DNA of 7,173 nucleotides. Origin: Nitrospira sp. Lineage in GTDB: Bacteria > Nitrospirota > Nitrospiria > Nitrospirales > Nitrospiraceae. The stretch lies in contig JAJFBJ010000185.1 of NCBI GenBank assembly GCA_020697375.1, positions 1 to 7,173 of the forward strand. Reading direction: 5' to 3'. Positions 5,901-7,173 of the stretch are shown piece after piece (position 1 is the first letter of the stretch; each line of letters begins with the position of its first letter). Below the pieces are notes generated by a model. It was not told where the DNA came from and did not search any database. It was given only the letters and a program-made list of their open reading frames with translations. Both the position numbers and the translations under genes were made by a program.

Positions 5901-7173
5901 ATCCCATACCGTCGAATCGTAGGCGAGGATCTGATCCTTCTCCTTGTCCGTGTGGCCCGGCTTGCCCTGTGCAGGCACGAACATTTCGACCCAATCCTTG
6001 ATGTTCACAATGACGGGATTGGATTTCCAATTCGTCTTCTGGCCCTTGTCGACAATTTTGAAGGACTTGCCGAACCAGTCGACGGTCGTGCCGATTAATT
6101 TATCGGACGTCACGCCGACCTTCATCCGGCCTTTGCGATCGGGCAGCTCTTGCAAATCCGGCATCGTGTCGGTGTGCGCCGCGCCGCCCTGCAACGTGTT
6201 GTAGAAACGGCCATAGCCCCACATTCCCGCCACATAGTGGTGCGCCACGTGGCAGTGGTACAGGAACTCTCCGGCCAGATGCTGGCAGCCGCCGCCGCCG
6301 CATTCCGGTTCAAGATCCAACGCCTCCGAGGGACCGATCACTTCAACGTCAACGCGGTCAGACTTGGTCCGCACGACCGGATACTTCACCGGACCGTCCT
6401 GCCCCATCGCCCACATGTTGTTGGTCTCGGTTCCCGGACTGCGCTGCCAGCGGATCGATCCGCTGTGCGGATGGTGGGAGTGAAACACTTCCGATCCTCC
6501 ATGGACCAGCCGCCACTTCACGGGATCTCCCAGATACCCTCGAGCGATCGTGGTCGGTGTATCGCCGAACGTGTAGGCGCTGTACGCCATGGATTCGTCT
6601 TCAAAGCCGAAATACTCATGTTGCAGATGCATCTGATCGATGCCGAACGGTTCGCTGCGATAATTGATCGCCCGACCGCCTGGCCGGTAGGCATCCGTCA
6701 GCGGGTCACGCTGCGGCAGGAAGTCGCCCTTCTTGTTCAATGGCCGGAACGCTTCGTCGCCCACCTCGTGGTAGAACAGCACGAATTCGCGAAAGTCCGG
6801 TCCGGATCCGTTATCAATGTTCACCTGCCAGCCCGTCTTCACTTGCTTATCCGGCCCCGTGCCGATGGAATCCAGATACTTCGACCCCTTCGGTTCTACA
6901 ACGAACGCGCCGAAGAGACCGAGCACCGTCAATTCCCGGTCATGGCTATAGGAATGAAACTGCCGGACGCCTTCCTGCATCTGCGGGTGGATGTACCATT
7001 CGAATTCCTGCAATTTTCCTGGCGAGATGATCGATTCCGGATTCGTCGTCGTCGCCGGCTTGCCCGTCGTACTCACGATCATGCTGGAAGCTTGAATGAA
7101 GAGGCTGCCGTCCTCGCTTTCCATCTGATTGCGCAGCGTCATCTTCACGCAGTCGCCTTGGTTGGCTCGAAGC
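2934..7173 (-). CDS. Giant six-cupredoxin-domain multicopper oxidase, MnxG/MofA-like (5' end outside window)
   Basis: Residues are numbered from the GTG at 7148-7146, which is not the real start: the frame stays open to the window edge, and the eight upstream residues LRANQGDC match the cupredoxin strand LRANLGDC (1077-1084) of the same protein. At least 1412 residues are visible. Multicopper oxidases couple one-electron substrate oxidation at a type 1 copper to reduction of O2 at a trinuclear centre. All four ligand motifs are present: HSHHPH (223-228, HxxHxH), HCHVAHHYVAGM (298-309, HCHxxxHxxxGM), HPH (603-605) and HDH (738-740). Three repeated two-domain units make six cupredoxin domains (see separate entries), joined by a Trp-rich linker (321-517). 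Size, domain number and the order of the motifs (C-terminal type first) fit the MnxG/MofA class of putative Mn(II) oxidases, as I remember that family; substrate and cellular role are inference. The family is exported, but any signal peptide lies beyond 7173. A stable terminator follows the TAG (2936-2934). Confidence 0.9.
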   Translation of the reverse strand, partial: LRANQGDCVKMTLRNQMESEDGSLFIQASSMIVSTTGKPATTTNPESIISPGKLQEFEWYIHPQMQEGVRQFHSYSHDRELTVLGLFGAFVVEPKGSKYLDSIGTGPDKQVKTGWQVNIDNGSGPDFREFVLFYHEVGDEAFRPLNKKGDFLPQRDPLTDAYRPGGRAINYRSEPFGIDQMHLQHEYFGFEDESMAYSAYTFGDTPTTIARGYLGDPVKWRLVHGGSEVFHSHHPHSGSIRWQRSPGTETNNMWAMGQDGPVKYPVVRTKSDRVDVEVIGPSEALDLEPECGGGGCQHLAGEFLYHCHVAHHYVAGMWGYGRFYNTLQGGAAHTDTMPDLQELPDRKGRMKVGVTSDKLIGTTVDWFGKSFKIVDKGQKTNWKSNPVIVNIKDWVEMFVPAQGKPGHTDKEKDQILAYDSTVWDWKWDGNIARGERESTAQNPKYQWAAKWDDSTRPAILFDPTTGKMAWPLFKPHFGKRVPFSANHSGAPWLEPIHQDASGERTSEPAKPGEQGRWSLCPENANQKFYNLHFLRMPITLAKQQGKEPPIVDKDGLIYVLHEEERLTRGNDDLKLPAVIRANVYDCVDLVLTSEWDDDDYTNFQSSKINIHPHFFQFDTGNSDGVISGFEYEMSVRPFTMWGKAKKHGLPAPMVAKIVGGAKAGASSIKIQLAPGATPFHVNTEVMVGMDCLEKGNDPTASLPRDKSCSEVARMLKHNHPASDLVSPEFVRYRWWVDVDMGTVFWHDHAFGATTWPHGGFGVTIVEPFGSTYHNPKDGKLVYSGPIADIHSNEPIGAGVSGSFRELMVSIHDTVPHTVNVIEAGNPPGQPIEVALEAGKTVSFQMPEKILNAPNKYINGGTHTTGSGFNFRAEPFAQRLSNNPDTSKLFSSAIHGDPDTPLLRAYTGDTMVFRLLHQLMNESHVWTIAGHTFLTERYAADANRKNSIHVGIAERYDLVTKAGGFQAMPGDYIHFNGRSSHFAEGGWGIVRVLDKETADLKPLPKGTNPLGILATPSTVCPADAPVKNFNVVALDRPLKLHPKAPEAIEVDFERKIELSVPEGKIFALEEEATTVAGNVMPNPLTLRANLGDCIKVSLKNKMKASRASFFAPGLAFDPKDSQGLNVGNNGGDQTIGPGESRNYTYYAHPSNKETTSLVWDGGNIVVNPRNGLYGAIIIGPKGSQYRDPVTGADLSQKNAWRADVIVDASLPENVGKRNYRDVALFFQDEDNIIGTSFMPYVQNVAGLTSVNYRAEPYKYREEQGCSLGKIFQPCVVDKPEDPATPLIEAHAGDPIRIHVIGANSEQNGMFGVEGHEWPIEPYMPGADMISVVEYAGSEVLDVFIQGGAGGPYRQTGDFVWSNNRLPYAQSGQWGYLRVVPTGDPRIQPLGVTGVGGKRAATQPAPQAVPTAMK
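3033..4097 (-). repeat. Cupredoxin unit 3 (domains 5-6) of the oxidase: copper ligands lost
   Basis: Protein-level repeat, residues 1018-1372. It has the same skeleton as unit 1: LRANLGDCIKVSLKN (1077-1091), YTYYAHP (1134-1140), NGLYGAIIIGPKGS (1161-1174), VNYRAEPYKY (1241-1250), AGDPIRIHV (1282-1290) and SGQWGYLRVV (1361-1370). Every copper position is changed: WDG (1150-1152) replaces HxH, and S1352, N1353, N1354, Y1358 and Q1363 stand where the HCHxxxHxxxGM ligands should be. It is probably structural, or shapes the substrate and partner surface. The C-terminal tail after it is short, Pro/Ala-rich and polar. Confidence 0.8.
4194..5597 (-). repeat. Cupredoxin unit 2 (domains 3-4) of the oxidase: N-terminal-type copper motifs
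   Basis: Protein-level repeat, residues 518-985. Domain 3 has IRANVYDC (571-578), INIHPHFFQFD (600-610) and FWHDHAFG (736-743), the two HxH pairs that normally sit in domain 1 of an oxidase, plus FGVTIVEPFGS (752-762). An insert of about 80 residues (640-720), with C683 and C700, separates the two pairs. Domain 4 repeats the TGDTMVFRLLH (898-908), NFRAEPF and GGWGIVRVL (976-984) signatures. It keeps H915 and H972 at the type 1 histidine positions but has N967 for the cysteine and G977 for the methionine. Confidence 0.8.
5598..6188 (-). other. Trp-rich inter-unit linker of the oxidase
   Basis: About 197 residues (321-517) between units 1 and 2 match none of the repeat signatures. They carry 11 tryptophans, including VWDWKWDG (414-421), and phrases such as TSDKLIGTTVDWFGK (347-361) and PHFGKRVPFSANHSGAPW (467-484). 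The segment could pack over the copper cluster or form a docking surface. I do not recognise a separate domain family in it. Confidence 0.55.
6189..7173 (-). repeat. Cupredoxin unit 1 (domains 1-2) of the oxidase: C-terminal-type copper motifs
   Basis: Protein-level repeat, left-truncated by the window. Domain 1 shows LRANQGDC, WYIHP, FHSYSHD with H65 kept but Y67 in place of the second histidine, GLFGAFVVEPKGS (77-89) and the INYRSEPF signature (161-168). Domain 2 shows LGDPVKWRLVH (206-216), HSHHPH (223-228) and HCHVAHHYVAGMWGYGRF (298-315). It supplies the type 1 copper (expected ligands H223, C299, H304, with M309 axial) and half of the trinuclear ligands. A Cys-Gly4-Cys element (C283, C288) precedes the HCH motif and may be a disulfide. 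Confidence 0.82.

Noticed and set aside
6285..6302. GCC triplet run as a DNA microsatellite
   Set aside because: Only four units, in frame, encoding the glycine run of the Cys-Gly4-Cys element; codon bias explains it.

Overview
The window reads as a chromosomal segment of a moderately GC-rich Gram-negative bacterium. The mix of a long-form LOG-family protein, a beta-CASP ribonuclease and a very large multicopper oxidase is what I would expect of Nitrospira or a relative. This is an inference from protein style only; no taxonomic marker gene is present.

Left part (1-2473, plus strand). The first ~60 bases look like the tail of an unknown upstream gene, followed by a strong 12-bp hairpin terminator (71-99). 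A sigma70-like promoter with a perfect TATAAT (187-192) lies just before a two-gene unit. The first gene is a LOG-family nucleotide phosphoribohydrolase (202-1080). The second is a metallo-beta-lactamase/beta-CASP ribonuclease that starts in an ATGA overlap at 1077. Its frame is broken at about 1848-1850: the first 260 residues end at a TAA (1857-1859) and the rest continues in the -1 frame (1850-2473). Together the pieces make one complete family member of about 465 residues.

Middle (2474-2933). Two small minus-strand genes overlap by 32 bp. One encodes a 73-residue soluble protein (2830-2609) and the other a 37-residue single-helix membrane protein (2640-2527). Both have good Shine-Dalgarno sequences. 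They converge on the nuclease gene. Upstream of them, a perfect 15-bp stem (2872-2907) terminates the large gene on the same strand.

Right part (2934-7173, minus strand). One giant multicopper oxidase gene fills the rest and runs off the right edge, so its N-terminus is not seen. The 1412 visible residues form three repeats of a two-cupredoxin unit, a six-domain ceruloplasmin-like layout. One unit supplies the C-terminal-type copper motifs (HxxHxH and HCHxxxHxxxGM). The next unit supplies the N-terminal-type HxH pairs, so the usual motif order is reversed. The third unit has lost nearly all ligands. As I recall, this permuted six-domain plan is that of the MnxG/MofA-type manganese oxidases. 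The protein is presumably exported, but the substrate cannot be read from the sequence. I found no tRNA, rRNA, CRISPR array, insertion sequence or att site.
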